In this document: piece after piece, positions 24,810-33,144 of the stretch | Layout: each line of letters opens with the position of its first letter | Numbering within the stretch: position 1 is the stretch's first letter | Source of the DNA: Candidatus Bipolaricaulota bacterium | GTDB lineage: Bacteria; Bipolaricaulota; Bipolaricaulia; UBA7950; UBA9294 | Length of the DNA: 64,000 nucleotides | Direction of reading: 5' to 3' | Assembly: GCA_028278555.1 (NCBI GenBank) | Contig: JANQEA010000064.1 | Coordinates: 124,001-188,000, forward strand | Notes under the pieces: generated by a model | What the model saw: only the letters and a program-made list of their open reading frames with translations | Database searches by the model: none | What the model was told of the DNA's origin: nothing | Program-made: the position numbers and the translations under genes

Positions 24810-25406
24810 GTGGAAGAGCATTCGAGCATCGACAGAGAGCGGATGCACGTCATCGATCAGCAGACCGTCCGAATCGAAGACGTCTTCCAGGTCGAGGATC
24901 TGATCCTCGACCTCGGCGGCGGCGGAGAGGGGGTCATTGGCCAGCTTCGCGGGCGCCAAGTGATTGCCATCGATCGAAGGCGCGCGGAACTCGAGGAGTC
25001 GGCTCCCGGCCCGATCAAGATCATCGGGGATGCGATGGATCTTCCGTTCCTCGACGGCTCGTTCGATGCCGCGACCGCGTTCTTCTTCTTGATGTACGTC
25101 CCCGGCGATGATCGTCTGGCCGTTCTGAAGGAAGCGCACCGAACGCTGAAGCCGGGCGGACAACTGCACATCTGGGACGTAACGATTCCCGAGCGCGACG
25201 ATCACCCCCAGGAGACCTTCGTCGTCCTGATCAAGGCCGAGCTTCCCGATCGAACGGTCGAGACCGGCTACGGCACCCGATGGGATGGGAAGGATATGTC
25301 GGCCGACTCGATCGGTGCACTCGCAACCGAAGCAGGATTCTCTGTCGTCGAGCAAGCTGAGGAGGGCGACTGCTTCCGCCTTGTGCTTACCAAGGAGGGC
25401 AAGTAG
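24810..25406 (+). CDS. SAM-dependent methyltransferase (class I)
   Basis: The protein (198 residues from GTG 24810) has a class I SAM-binding fold: motif I DLGGGGEGVIG, VIAIDRR for motif II, and DAMDLPFLDGSFDAATAFF for motifs III/IV, with the post-motif KPGGQLHIWD. The substrate is unknown. GTG 24810 is chosen because GGGAGG lies 5 nt upstream; an in-frame ATG at 24792 would add six residues but has no ribosome binding site. It converges with the small membrane protein gene, only 3 nt apart. Confidence 0.8.
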   Translation: MEEHSSIDRERMHVIDQQTVRIEDVFQVEDLILDLGGGGEGVIGQLRGRQVIAIDRRRAELEESAPGPIKIIGDAMDLPFLDGSFDAATAFFFLMYVPGDDRLAVLKEAHRTLKPGGQLHIWDVTIPERDDHPQETFVVLIKAELPDRTVETGYGTRWDGKDMSADSIGALATEAGFSVVEQAEEGDCFRLVLTKEGK

Positions 25407-25409
25407 CGC

Positions 25410-25682
25410 CTAGGCGTCCGGCGTCTCGTCTCGCTCCATCAACTCCTTGATCTTCCGTTCCTCCCACTTGGCGCCCGGGCCGAAGACCTGGAAGGCCTGC
25501 AGCACAATCGCAATCCCCCATCCCATCGCCGGCCAGTAGACCCACCAGGTCCCCCGGTCCGAGTAGTCGATGATGAACAGCACGATCATCACGACGACGT
25601 AGGTCGCCAGATGGATGTAGAAGTCTCTCAGCGTCCTCACACGCTTCCGCGCCCGCTCGTACCGCTCTTCTTGTTGCGTCAT
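25410..25682 (-). CDS. Small 2TM-domain membrane protein
   Basis: The 90-residue protein has a charged N-terminus (ERYERARKRVRTLRDFYIHL), two hydrophobic segments (about 24-40 and 50-68) and a charged tail with GAKWEERKIKELM. This is the 2TM-domain (PF13239) layout, of unknown function, sometimes found attached to histidine kinases. Its ATG overlaps the stop of the cupin gene by 4 nt, so the two are cotranslated. Confidence 0.8.
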   Translation of the reverse strand: MTQQEERYERARKRVRTLRDFYIHLATYVVVMIVLFIIDYSDRGTWWVYWPAMGWGIAIVLQAFQVFGPGAKWEERKIKELMERDETPDA

Positions 25683-26014
25683 CGTTCCTCCGTAGTCGCT
25701 TGGATCATCGTCAGGAGCATCTTGAACCGCTCGATCGCTCGGAGGGCATGCGGCCGGTTCGCCGGCATGATGATGGCTTCTCCAGCCTTCAACCGGTGGA
25801 CGTCACCCTCGATCGTGATCTCGCTCGTCCCGTCGAGGATGACGACGAGCGCATCGAACGGCGCCGTGTGCTCGCTTAGCTCCTGTCCGCGATCGAACGC
25901 AAACAGCGTCACGGTCCCGGTCGCTTCCTTGATCAGCGTCTTGCTGACGACGGCGTCTTCCTGATAGCCGATCGATCCGGCCAGATCGATCGGGTTGGCT
26001 CGTTCGGTGTCCAT
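25679..26014 (-). CDS. Cupin-domain protein
   Basis: The 111-residue single-domain cupin has motif 1 around GQELSEHTAPFDALVVILDGTSEI and motif 2 around AGEAIIMPANRPHAL. His residues at SEHT and RPHAL could bind a metal. Small cupins of this kind act in sugar/metabolite sensing or as dioxygenase- or isomerase-like enzymes; the specific function is unknown. GAAGGGA precedes the ATG. It follows deoD by 27 nt and may be in the same transcript. Confidence 0.82.
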   Translation of the reverse strand: MDTERANPIDLAGSIGYQEDAVVSKTLIKEATGTVTLFAFDRGQELSEHTAPFDALVVILDGTSEITIEGDVHRLKAGEAIIMPANRPHALRAIERFKMLLTMIQATTEER

Positions 26015-26041
26015 CGTGATCCCTTCTTCGGCGCGATCGGC

Positions 26042-26743
26042 CTAGGATGCGACCGCCAGCGCGATCTCGGCCATCTGCGTGTAGCTCTTCTCCCGCTCCT
26101 CGGCCGGCGCACGCTTTCCGGTGACCAGGCTGTCGCTGACGGTCAGGATCGACAGGGCGTCGGCGCCATACTTCGCCGCCAGCGTGTACAGGCCGGCCGT
26201 CTCCATCTCGACGACGAGGGCGCCATACGCAGCCCAGAGCCGCCAGGACTCGGGATCGTCGTGGTAGAACGTATCCGAGCAGAAGATCCCTCCGACCGAG
26301 ATCTTCAGACCGCGATCGATCGCTTCTTGGTAGGCCTTCAGCAACAGCGGGAAGCTGGCGGTCGGCGCGTAGTCCCGCCCGTGGAAGCGGATCTTGTTGA
26401 CGTGCGAATCGGTCGACGCGGCCATCGCGAGGACGATGTCCCCGACCTCGAGATCCGGCTGAAGCGCCCCGCAGGTGCCGACGCGGATGACCGTGCTGAC
26501 GTCGTATTCGTTCAGCAATTCACTGACGTAGATCGAGAGGGACGGGATCCCCATCCCGGTCCCCATCACCGAGATGGGTTTCCCTTCGTACGTTCCGGTG
26601 AATCCGAGCATCCCGCGCACCTCGTTGAAGCAGACCGGATCCTCGAGCAGCGTCTCCGCGAAGTGCTTCGCCCGCATCGGATCGCCGGGAAGGAGGACCG
26701 TCGGTGCGATCTCCCCGGGCTTGGCGTTGATGTGCGTACTCAC
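26042..26743 (-). CDS. deoD: Purine nucleoside phosphorylase DeoD-type
   Basis: The 233-residue protein is a hexameric bacterial purine nucleoside phosphorylase, splitting purine (deoxy)ribonucleosides to base and (deoxy)ribose-1-phosphate. Recognisable segments are [14 protein letters not shown] (phosphate binding), [19 protein letters not shown] and the catalytic SDSLVTGKR. The length matches the family. The start is GTG 26743 with AGGAGG 6 nt upstream. It lies downstream of the aconitase X genes on the same strand (68-nt gap), which looks like metabolic coincidence rather than a shared pathway. Confidence 0.95.
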   Translation of the reverse strand: MSTHINAKPGEIAPTVLLPGDPMRAKHFAETLLEDPVCFNEVRGMLGFTGTYEGKPISVMGTGMGIPSLSIYVSELLNEYDVSTVIRVGTCGALQPDLEVGDIVLAMAASTDSHVNKIRFHGRDYAPTASFPLLLKAYQEAIDRGLKISVGGIFCSDTFYHDDPESWRLWAAYGALVVEMETAGLYTLAAKYGADALSILTVSDSLVTGKRAPAEEREKSYTQMAEIALAVAS

Positions 26744-26811
26744 TCACAACCTCCTATTCAGAATGCGATGAATCGTCCCTGCGACATGGACATCAGTCTA
26801 CCGGCCGCACG

Positions 26812-27228
26812 CTATTCGAGACGAATCGTCCCATCTCCACCGACTACGACTCGAGCACCCTCTTCGAGAACGTCGAGCGCGTCGCCCGGCAGGACAACGA
26901 TCGGGACGGCCCTTCCGTACAGCTCCCCGGCGATGATCGATCCGAGCGCTACGACCGGCGGAAGCGAACCGACGATGAATGCGGCAGGTGCAAGGTCCCG
27001 CCGAGCGAGTTCGAGGAGGACGGCGCTCCCGGTGCTCGACCCTTTCTCCGACGGGAAGACGAAGACACGGCCGACGATCGACTCGCCGCACCGGTCATGG
27101 TGCGGATCGACGATCCGCCCGGTCTCCGGATCGACGCCTCCCCACAGGCTGATCGGCTCATGGGAACGGAGGACCGCTCCGGACGCCTCTCCAGGGATGA
27201 TCGGTCGCCCGCGGACGCTCAGCTCCAT
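26812..27228 (-). CDS. Aconitase X small (swivel) subunit, DUF126
   Basis: The 138-residue protein is the swivelling domain of aconitase X: GRPIIPGEASGAVLRSHEPISLWGG at the start and VFVFPSEKGSSTGSAVLLEL in the middle, the latter a family hallmark. It pairs with the large subunit whose end overlaps its start by 10 nt. Two-subunit AcnX enzymes act as cis-3-hydroxy-L-proline dehydratase in bacteria or phosphomevalonate dehydratase in archaea. The MEP-pathway genes dxr and ispH in this window argue for the former. ATG 27228 has GGGAGG upstream. Confidence 0.88.
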   Translation of the reverse strand: MELSVRGRPIIPGEASGAVLRSHEPISLWGGVDPETGRIVDPHHDRCGESIVGRVFVFPSEKGSSTGSAVLLELARRDLAPAAFIVGSLPPVVALGSIIAGELYGRAVPIVVLPGDALDVLEEGARVVVGGDGTIRLE

Positions 27229-28493
27229 GGCGGCGCCTCCCGAGTCACGACCCCAGCAACGGCCGATCGGACACAGTCGCGAAGCGTGCCGAACGCCACC
27301 GAAGCCTCGAGCTCGGCCGGCGCGTAGTAGGCGCACTTGCCGGAGTTGGTCATCACGACCCGAGCGCAATCCGGGACGATCGGCGAATGGAACGGGCAGG
27401 TGTCGCGTGCGATCGTCGCCCCGAATGCCCGCACGTCATCGATCCAGCCCGAACGGGATGCGAGTGCCAGCGTCGTCGCGTTCGTCAGCACGAGGCACTG
27501 GACATCCGGGTGAACCCTCTTCGGGCGGATCGAGCGAATCTCTTCGATGAGCGCGGCAAACTCGTCATAGGAGAAGTGTGGGCAGCCGAGAATCACGGAG
27601 CCGACCTCCGCCCCGTCGGTTGCGGTCGACATCCGCGCCCACGCCGATCGGAGCATCCCCGTCGTCAGGGTCTGCTCCTCGACCGGGCTCGCTCCGCCGA
27701 GCGCCGTCGACAGGTCGGGCGCCTCCGGCGTGATCCCAACCGCGTGGAACATCTCCACCGCTCCCGAGGAGGCCGCAGCGGCGCCGAGCGCCTTCAGCCG
27801 ATCGCCGCTCGCGGTCCGTGGGAGACCGTCGACCACCGGGATCCGTTCGCCGGTGAGCTCTCCGATCAGGTGTCCGAGGGCGGCCCACACGGCCGGCGAC
27901 CGCCAGGCATCTCCGTTCGTCTTCGGGAGGCGGAAGACAACCTCTCCGCGACGGTTCTCGTCGCGATGGAGGCCGGTATTCGGTACCCGCCCTGTGATCG
28001 CTGCACAGACGTCCATGAAGTCGGCGTACCGGTTCGTCCTCGCGCCGAGGACCGAATTGGCGTAGACGACGGCGTTCGATTCCCCCCAAGCGATCTGCTG
28101 GCCAAACCGGGGCGTCAGATACCCTTGATACGGCGCGCACGTCCACGTCGGCACGCAGGCGAGCCGGGTGTAGGCCTCGGCAATCCGCGTCGCCCGCTCC
28201 GCGAATTCGCCCGGGACGCCGAGATCCTTCCAGTGGTCGAGATCGAGCGAGACCATGTTGAGCGTCGTCGGGACGCGCACCCGACCACCGCCCTCCACCA
28301 TGCGGGTGATGAAGTCGAGGTTCGATTCCGACATCAGCGCACAGGCATCGATATGCACCTGCTCAATCGAGACCAGATCGGGCGCATCGCTGATCTCGGC
28401 CATTCGGACGACAACGGACATCGCGAAGCGGGCCGCGTCGCCGTGCTCCCCGTTCAGCATCGCCCGATCGAGATCGTTCAGACGCACGTTCAC
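27219..28493 (-). CDS. Aconitase X catalytic subunit (probable cis-3-hydroxyproline dehydratase)
   Basis: The 424-residue protein is the large subunit of aconitase X (DUF521): LNDLDRAMLNGEHG at the N-terminus, IEQVHIDACALMSE, YQGYLTPRFGQQIAWGESNAVVYANSVLGARTNR, and C-terminal CPFHSPIVPDCARVVMTNSGKCAYYAP with Cys residues that could hold the Fe-S cluster. The start is GTG with AGGAAGGA upstream and a TATAAT box a further 15 nt back. The divergent neighbour is a trans-3-hydroxyproline dehydratase-type protein, which supports a role in hydroxyproline breakdown (cis-3-hydroxy-L-proline to pyrroline-2-carboxylate). Substrate assignment is inference. Confidence 0.88.
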   Translation of the reverse strand: MNVRLNDLDRAMLNGEHGDAARFAMSVVVRMAEISDAPDLVSIEQVHIDACALMSESNLDFITRMVEGGGRVRVPTTLNMVSLDLDHWKDLGVPGEFAERATRIAEAYTRLACVPTWTCAPYQGYLTPRFGQQIAWGESNAVVYANSVLGARTNRYADFMDVCAAITGRVPNTGLHRDENRRGEVVFRLPKTNGDAWRSPAVWAALGHLIGELTGERIPVVDGLPRTASGDRLKALGAAAASSGAVEMFHAVGITPEAPDLSTALGGASPVEEQTLTTGMLRSAWARMSTATDGAEVGSVILGCPHFSYDEFAALIEEIRSIRPKRVHPDVQCLVLTNATTLALASRSGWIDDVRAFGATIARDTCPFHSPIVPDCARVVMTNSGKCAYYAPAELEASVAFGTLRDCVRSAVAGVVTREAPPWS

Positions 28494-28521
28494 GTTCGCC
28501 GTCCTTCCTGGAGTCTGCTGG

Positions 28522-28527
28522 ATTATA
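28522..28527 (-). promoter_or_regulatory. Perfect -10 box of the aconitase X operon
   Basis: TATAAT on the minus strand, 28 nt before the GTG at 28493. A TTGAGC 15 bp further upstream is a possible, slightly close -35. Confidence 0.55.
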
Positions 28528-28637
28528 GCGTTCGGACGTCGGGCTCAAGCTCCTGACGCGAGCGAACTTGCTCCCCGTGCCACCCACTCCGACAATCTTC
28601 CCGTCGTGCGTTCCGAACCGCGGCAGAAGGAGGGAAT

Positions 28638-29678
28638 GTGAGCCCGAAGCTTCCGACTGATTGGGAACCGCCTTCCGACTGGCGCCGGATCCGAACGATC
28701 GATGCCCACACGGCCGGGGAGCCGCTCCGGATCCTGATCGCAGGCCACCCGGAGATCCCCGGAACCACGATGGCGGAGAAGCGCCGGCATGCGCAGACGA
28801 ACCACGACGCGCTTCGTACTGCCTTGATGTGGGAGCCGCGCGGCCACGCCGACATGTACGGTTGCCTCGTCACCGAGCCGGTGACGGACGGGGCCGACTT
28901 CGGCGTCCTGTTCCTCCACAACGCAGGCTGGAGCACGATGTGTGGCCACGGGATCATCGCCGTAACGAAGGTCGCGATCGAGACGGGGATGCTTCCGGCC
29001 GTCACTCCCGAGACGATCGTCCGGATCGACACGCCGGTCGGCCTCGTCACCGCCGCGGCACGAATCGAGGCCGGGCGGGTCGCGTCGGTCCGTTTCGCCA
29101 ATGTCCCCTCCTACGTCGTTGCCCTCGATAGGACCGTCTCGGTTCCGGACTTCGGAACGGTCCGATACGACCTCGCGTTCGGTGGCGCCTACTACGCGTA
29201 CGTCGACGCGGCCGACTTCGGACTCGAGTGCGTTCCACACGAGGTGGATCGACTGATCGAGCTTGGGATGCGGATCAAACGGGCTGTCGCGGACGCAGCG
29301 GAGATCGTCCACCCTGTCGACGAGTCGCTCGCCTTCCTCTACGGAACGATCTTCATCGCCCCGCCCCGATCGAGCGTCGCCGACAGCCGGAACGTCTGCA
29401 TCTTCGCCGAGGGAGAGGTCGATCGGAGCCCGACCGGGACCGGCGTCAGCGGGCGGCTCGCCCTCCACTACGCGCGCAAGGAGCTCCGCTGCGGCGAGAC
29501 GCACACCGTCGAGAGCATCCTCGGAACCCGCTTTGCCGGACGGGTGATCGAGGAGACGACGTTCGGCGGCCACGCCGCGATCGTCCCCGAAGTCGAGGGG
29601 ACAGCCCACATCACGGGGATGCATACCTTCTGCATCGATCCGGAGGATCCGCTCGCCGGTGGATTCCTCGTCCGCTAG
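28638..29678 (+). CDS. Proline racemase family: probable trans-3-hydroxy-L-proline dehydratase
   Basis: The 346-residue protein has the proline racemase fold. The first catalytic residue is C102 in STMCGHG. At the second position, where racemases and 4-hydroxyproline epimerases have Cys in a DRSPCGTG-like motif, this protein has T266 (DRSPTGTG). The Cys/Thr pair is the known signature of trans-3-hydroxy-L-proline dehydratase, which removes water to give pyrroline-2-carboxylate. The GTG start has AAGGAGGG upstream. It is divergent from aconitase X and convergent with the glycyl-radical enzyme, both candidate hydroxyproline dehydratases. Its stop shares a CTAG with the opposite stop. Confidence 0.88.
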   Translation: MSPKLPTDWEPPSDWRRIRTIDAHTAGEPLRILIAGHPEIPGTTMAEKRRHAQTNHDALRTALMWEPRGHADMYGCLVTEPVTDGADFGVLFLHNAGWSTMCGHGIIAVTKVAIETGMLPAVTPETIVRIDTPVGLVTAAARIEAGRVASVRFANVPSYVVALDRTVSVPDFGTVRYDLAFGGAYYAYVDAADFGLECVPHEVDRLIELGMRIKRAVADAAEIVHPVDESLAFLYGTIFIAPPRSSVADSRNVCIFAEGEVDRSPTGTGVSGRLALHYARKELRCGETHTVESILGTRFAGRVIEETTFGGHAAIVPEVEGTAHITGMHTFCIDPEDPLAGGFLVR

Positions 29679-32035
29679 ACCTCGGCGTGCGCCGTCCGCG
29701 CGATGATCTCGTCCTGAAGTGCGCGGTCGAGGTTGTTGAAGTAGTCGGAGTACCCAGCAACGCGAACGATCAGGTCACGATGTTCGCTCGGAGATTCCTG
29801 TGCGCGGCGGAGCGTCTTCGAGTCGACGACGTTGAATTGGATGTGATGCCCGTCCATCCGGAAGTACGTCCGAACCAACTGGCCAAGCTTCCTCAAACCC
29901 GTCTCGTCGCGAAGGACGTCGGGCAGGAATCGCTGATTGAGGAGCGTCCCTCCGGTCCGAACGTGATCGAGCTTCCCGACGGAACGGATGACGGCCGTCG
30001 GACCGTGCGTGTCCGCCCCCTGGACCGGGGAGATCCCGTCGGAGAGCGGGAGGCCGGCCTTCCGTCCGTCGGCGGTCGCACCGACCTTCTCACCGAAGAA
30101 GACGTGCACCGTCGTTGGGAGGAGATTGACCCGATAGCGGCCGCCCTTCGTGTTCGGCCGCCCGTCGATCGCGTCGAAATACGCGTCGAAGAGAGCGCGG
30201 GCGATCGCATCCGAACACTCGTTGTCGTTCCCGAACTTCGGCGACCGTTCCAACAACGATCGTCGGAGTCCATCGTGGCCGGTGAAATCCGCATCGAGCG
30301 CCTCGAGCAGATCGGCCATCGTCATCGCTTCGTCTCTGAAGACGTGCTCCTCGATCGCCGCAAGGGCGTCGGTCGTCGTCCCGAGCCCCACACCCTGGAT
30401 GTAGGTCGTCGGGTAGCGCGGTCCGGCGTCGTTGTAGTCCTGCCCGCGCTCGATGCAATCCTCTACGAGTATTGAAAGGAATGGTGCTGGCATCCGTTCG
30501 GCGAAGAGCCGCTCGATCCGGCCGTTCCCCTCGATCTTCAGATCGGCGAAGTGCCGTAGTTGGATGCGATACGCCTCGAACATCTCGTCATACGAAGCGA
30601 ACGGCCGCGGATCGCCGGTCGACGGTCCGACCCGCTGACCGGTCCTCGGATCGATCCCGTCGTGTAGCGCAAGCTCGAGGATCTTCGGCCAATTCATGTA
30701 CCCGGTGAGGACGCAGCTCTCCTGGCCGAACGCGCTGACAGTGACACAGCCGCTCGGTCCGCCGGCGCGGGCATCCTCGAGCGATTTCCCGGCTCGGAGG
30801 AACTCCTGGGCGATCGCGTCGGTGTTGAAGACCGACGGCTGCCCGAACCCTTCTCGTATGACCTCGAGCGCGCGGAGGAGGAACCGATCCGGGTTCGACT
30901 TCGAGAGCTGGATGCACGAGCCGGTGTGCGGGAGCCGCATCTCCTCGATCACGTCGAGGATCAGGTACGACAGCTCGTTGACCGCATCCTCACCGTTCGC
31001 GTCGACGCCGCCAACGTTGATCAGCGTGAAGTCGTTGTAGGTCGCACTCTGCTCCTCAGTCACCCCGACCTTCGGCGGGGCCGGCTGGTTCGAGAACTTG
31101 ATCCAGAAGCACTCGAGGAGTTCTTTCGCCTGTGCCGCCGTCAGGCGTCCCGCGTCGAGATCGCGCCGATAGAACGGGTCCAGGTACTGATCGATCCGGC
31201 CAGGATTGAGCGAATCCCATTCGTTCAGCTCGATCACCACGCCGAGGTGGATGAACCAATACATCTGGAGTGCCTCATGGAAGGTCTTTGGCGCGTTTCG
31301 AGGGACCGTCTCGCAGATCTCGGCGATCCGATGGAGCTCCGCGCGCCGATCCGGCTCGGCGTCAGCGGCCAGCTTGCGCGCCCGTTCGGCATGCCGTTCC
31401 GCGAACCGGACGATCGCGCCGCAGCAGATCGACATCGCCTCCAGTTCCTCGAGCTTCGCGCCCTTCGCAGGATCGTCGGACGACTCGATCCGCTGGCGGG
31501 AGGACTCGATCCATGCCGCGAAGTCGTCCATCCCGAGGCGGTAGATCTTGTCATCGAGGACGGCGTGGCCCGGCGAGCGTTGCTCCATGAACTCGGTGAA
31601 GACCCCGGCTTCGAACGCCGCCTTCCACTCCGGACTCATCTCCGCGAAGACGCGATCACGCATGCTCCGCCCCTCCCAGTATGGGATCACGGCATCGGCG
31701 TAGAGGGAGTGCGTCTCGTCCTCAACGGCGAACGGCGTCTTCCCGCGGACCGGCAAGACGCGCAGATCCTCCATCGTATGACAGCAGAGCTCCGGGTAGG
31801 TCGGCGTCGCCTTCGGCGCCGGACCCCGCTCGCCGACGATCAGCTCGCCTTCCCCGATGTGAATCGCCTGATGCTCGAGGAGATGTCGAAGCGCGAGGGC
31901 CCGCTGGACCGGCACGGAATGCTCGTTCGGATCGAGTGACGCGTAGAACGACGTCAGGAGGCGGGCGCGTTCACCGCTGACCGATGGCGGCGTGTTGACG
32001 CACTCGTTTCGCAGGCGCTCGATTCGCTCGTTCAT
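29675..32035 (-). CDS. Glycyl-radical enzyme, HypD-like (4-hydroxyproline dehydratase relative) with altered active site
   Basis: The 786-residue protein is a pyruvate-formate-lyase-superfamily enzyme. The glycyl-radical loop is RVAGYSDYF with G761, and the thiyl Cys is C430 in GPSGCVTVS. The Cys-Gly distance of 331 equals that recalled for Clostridioides HypD (C434/G765), and residues matching HypD substrate contacts (D274, S330, F336) are present at the expected offset. However, the usual Cys-x-Glu is Cys-x-Thr (T432), so the reaction may differ from 4-hydroxyproline dehydration. ATG 32035 follows GGGAGG. The activase gene lies 4 nt upstream. The enzyme is oxygen-sensitive and implies anaerobic growth. 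Confidence 0.85.
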   Translation of the reverse strand: MNERIERLRNECVNTPPSVSGERARLLTSFYASLDPNEHSVPVQRALALRHLLEHQAIHIGEGELIVGERGPAPKATPTYPELCCHTMEDLRVLPVRGKTPFAVEDETHSLYADAVIPYWEGRSMRDRVFAEMSPEWKAAFEAGVFTEFMEQRSPGHAVLDDKIYRLGMDDFAAWIESSRQRIESSDDPAKGAKLEELEAMSICCGAIVRFAERHAERARKLAADAEPDRRAELHRIAEICETVPRNAPKTFHEALQMYWFIHLGVVIELNEWDSLNPGRIDQYLDPFYRRDLDAGRLTAAQAKELLECFWIKFSNQPAPPKVGVTEEQSATYNDFTLINVGGVDANGEDAVNELSYLILDVIEEMRLPHTGSCIQLSKSNPDRFLLRALEVIREGFGQPSVFNTDAIAQEFLRAGKSLEDARAGGPSGCVTVSAFGQESCVLTGYMNWPKILELALHDGIDPRTGQRVGPSTGDPRPFASYDEMFEAYRIQLRHFADLKIEGNGRIERLFAERMPAPFLSILVEDCIERGQDYNDAGPRYPTTYIQGVGLGTTTDALAAIEEHVFRDEAMTMADLLEALDADFTGHDGLRRSLLERSPKFGNDNECSDAIARALFDAYFDAIDGRPNTKGGRYRVNLLPTTVHVFFGEKVGATADGRKAGLPLSDGISPVQGADTHGPTAVIRSVGKLDHVRTGGTLLNQRFLPDVLRDETGLRKLGQLVRTYFRMDGHHIQFNVVDSKTLRRAQESPSEHRDLIVRVAGYSDYFNNLDRALQDEIIARTAHAEV

Positions 32036-32039
32036 TCGA

Positions 32040-32999
32040 TCAGCCTCCCACACGAACCGGGACCGACACAATCCGCTGGAGCGTCACCGCGGCCGACTCC
32101 ACCGCACCACGCGGATCGTCGCCGGACGTGAGCGGACACAGCGGCGTCCCGAGATGCTCCCGCTTCGCTTCGCCACCGCGATGGTACATCAGCAGATGAA
32201 CCGCTTCGACGGACGTCAATCCCCGGACGACCTCGCCAAGCGCGGCGATCTCGTCCTCCGTATCGTTGACGCCCGGAATGACCGGAATCCGGATCCAGAT
32301 CGACCGGCCAAAGGAATCGAGTCGCTGAAGATTCTCCAGGATCCTTTCGTTCGAGACGCCGGTCAGCTCACGATGACGATCCCCGTCCGCGTGCTTCAGA
32401 TCGTAGAGAAAGAGATCGGTCAGGTGCGCGACGACTTCCAGCTCCGACCACTCCGCGTATCCGCACGTATCGACCGCCGTGTGGATCCGCCGGTCGCGAC
32501 AGGCGGAGAGAATTGCACGAGCAAACTGCACCTGGGCGAGCGGCTCGCCGCCCGACAAGGTGATCCCGCCGTCCGATTCGTCGTAGAAGAGACAATCCTT
32601 TTCGACTTCGTCGATCAGGCGGTCGACCGACCAGGATGCCCCAGCGATCGCCCGGGCATCCGAGGGACAGACCGGAACGCACGCGCCGCAGCCGGTACAG
32701 GCGTCGCGATCGGTCTGCGCCGTTCCGTTGCGCAGACTGATCGCTCCGGCAGGGCACGCCGAGATGCATGCGCCACATCCGACGCATCGATCGATCCAGA
32801 TCATCAACTCGGGCTTCGATTGCTGGCTTTCAGGATTGTGGCACCACGCGCAGGCGAGCGGACACCCCTTGAGGAAGAGGGTCGTCCGAATACCTGGGCC
32901 GTCGTGCAGGGCGAACCGCTTCACGTCGAACAGGACGCCCGACGTGCCGGACTGCCCGTTGAACGTTCCCGAGATCGCAGATCGGCCGATTTCGCACAT
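32040..32999 (-). CDS. Glycyl-radical enzyme activating enzyme (radical SAM)
   Basis: The 319-residue protein activates the enzyme encoded 4 nt downstream by forming its glycyl radical. It shows FDVKRFALHDGPGIRTTLFLKGC, the radical SAM cluster CPLACAWC, and an inserted double ferredoxin domain (CVGCGACISACP and CTGCGACVPVCP), as in activases of glycerol dehydratase, CutC and HypD classes. GGITLSGGEPL is the SAM-binding strand. Frame starts further upstream exist, but ATG 32999 sits 10 nt behind a sigma-70 promoter and has no ribosome binding site, so a leaderless start is likely. The exact start is therefore less certain than the function. Confidence 0.88.
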   Translation of the reverse strand: MCEIGRSAISGTFNGQSGTSGVLFDVKRFALHDGPGIRTTLFLKGCPLACAWCHNPESQQSKPELMIWIDRCVGCGACISACPAGAISLRNGTAQTDRDACTGCGACVPVCPSDARAIAGASWSVDRLIDEVEKDCLFYDESDGGITLSGGEPLAQVQFARAILSACRDRRIHTAVDTCGYAEWSELEVVAHLTDLFLYDLKHADGDRHRELTGVSNERILENLQRLDSFGRSIWIRIPVIPGVNDTEDEIAALGEVVRGLTSVEAVHLLMYHRGGEAKREHLGTPLCPLTSGDDPRGAVESAAVTLQRIVSVPVRVGG

Positions 33000-33009
33000 G
33001 CTTCGGAGA

Positions 33010-33038
33010 ACGATAAGCCGCCCCCACGGGGGAGTCAA
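33010..33038 (-). promoter_or_regulatory. Promoter of the activase/glycyl-radical enzyme operon, near-leaderless
   Basis: On the minus strand TTGACT (33033-33038), a 17-bp spacer and TATCGT (33010-33015) end 10 nt before the activase ATG. The spacer holds a 12-bp palindrome-like CCCCCGTGGGGG that could bind a regulator. Confidence 0.55.
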
Positions 33039-33144
33039 CGGGACCCGGCATCCCGTCCTGGACAACCGCCGCCCAGCAGGTCATGATCGCCTCGCACCCA
33101 GGATAGGTCTGGGCAAACCTCGTGGAGTGAAAGGAGCGGATACG

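Noticed and set aside
27219..28493. Aconitase X as phosphomevalonate dehydratase of the modified mevalonate pathway
   Set aside because: The window encodes dxr and ispH of the MEP pathway and hydroxyproline-type neighbours, so the mevalonate role is not favoured.
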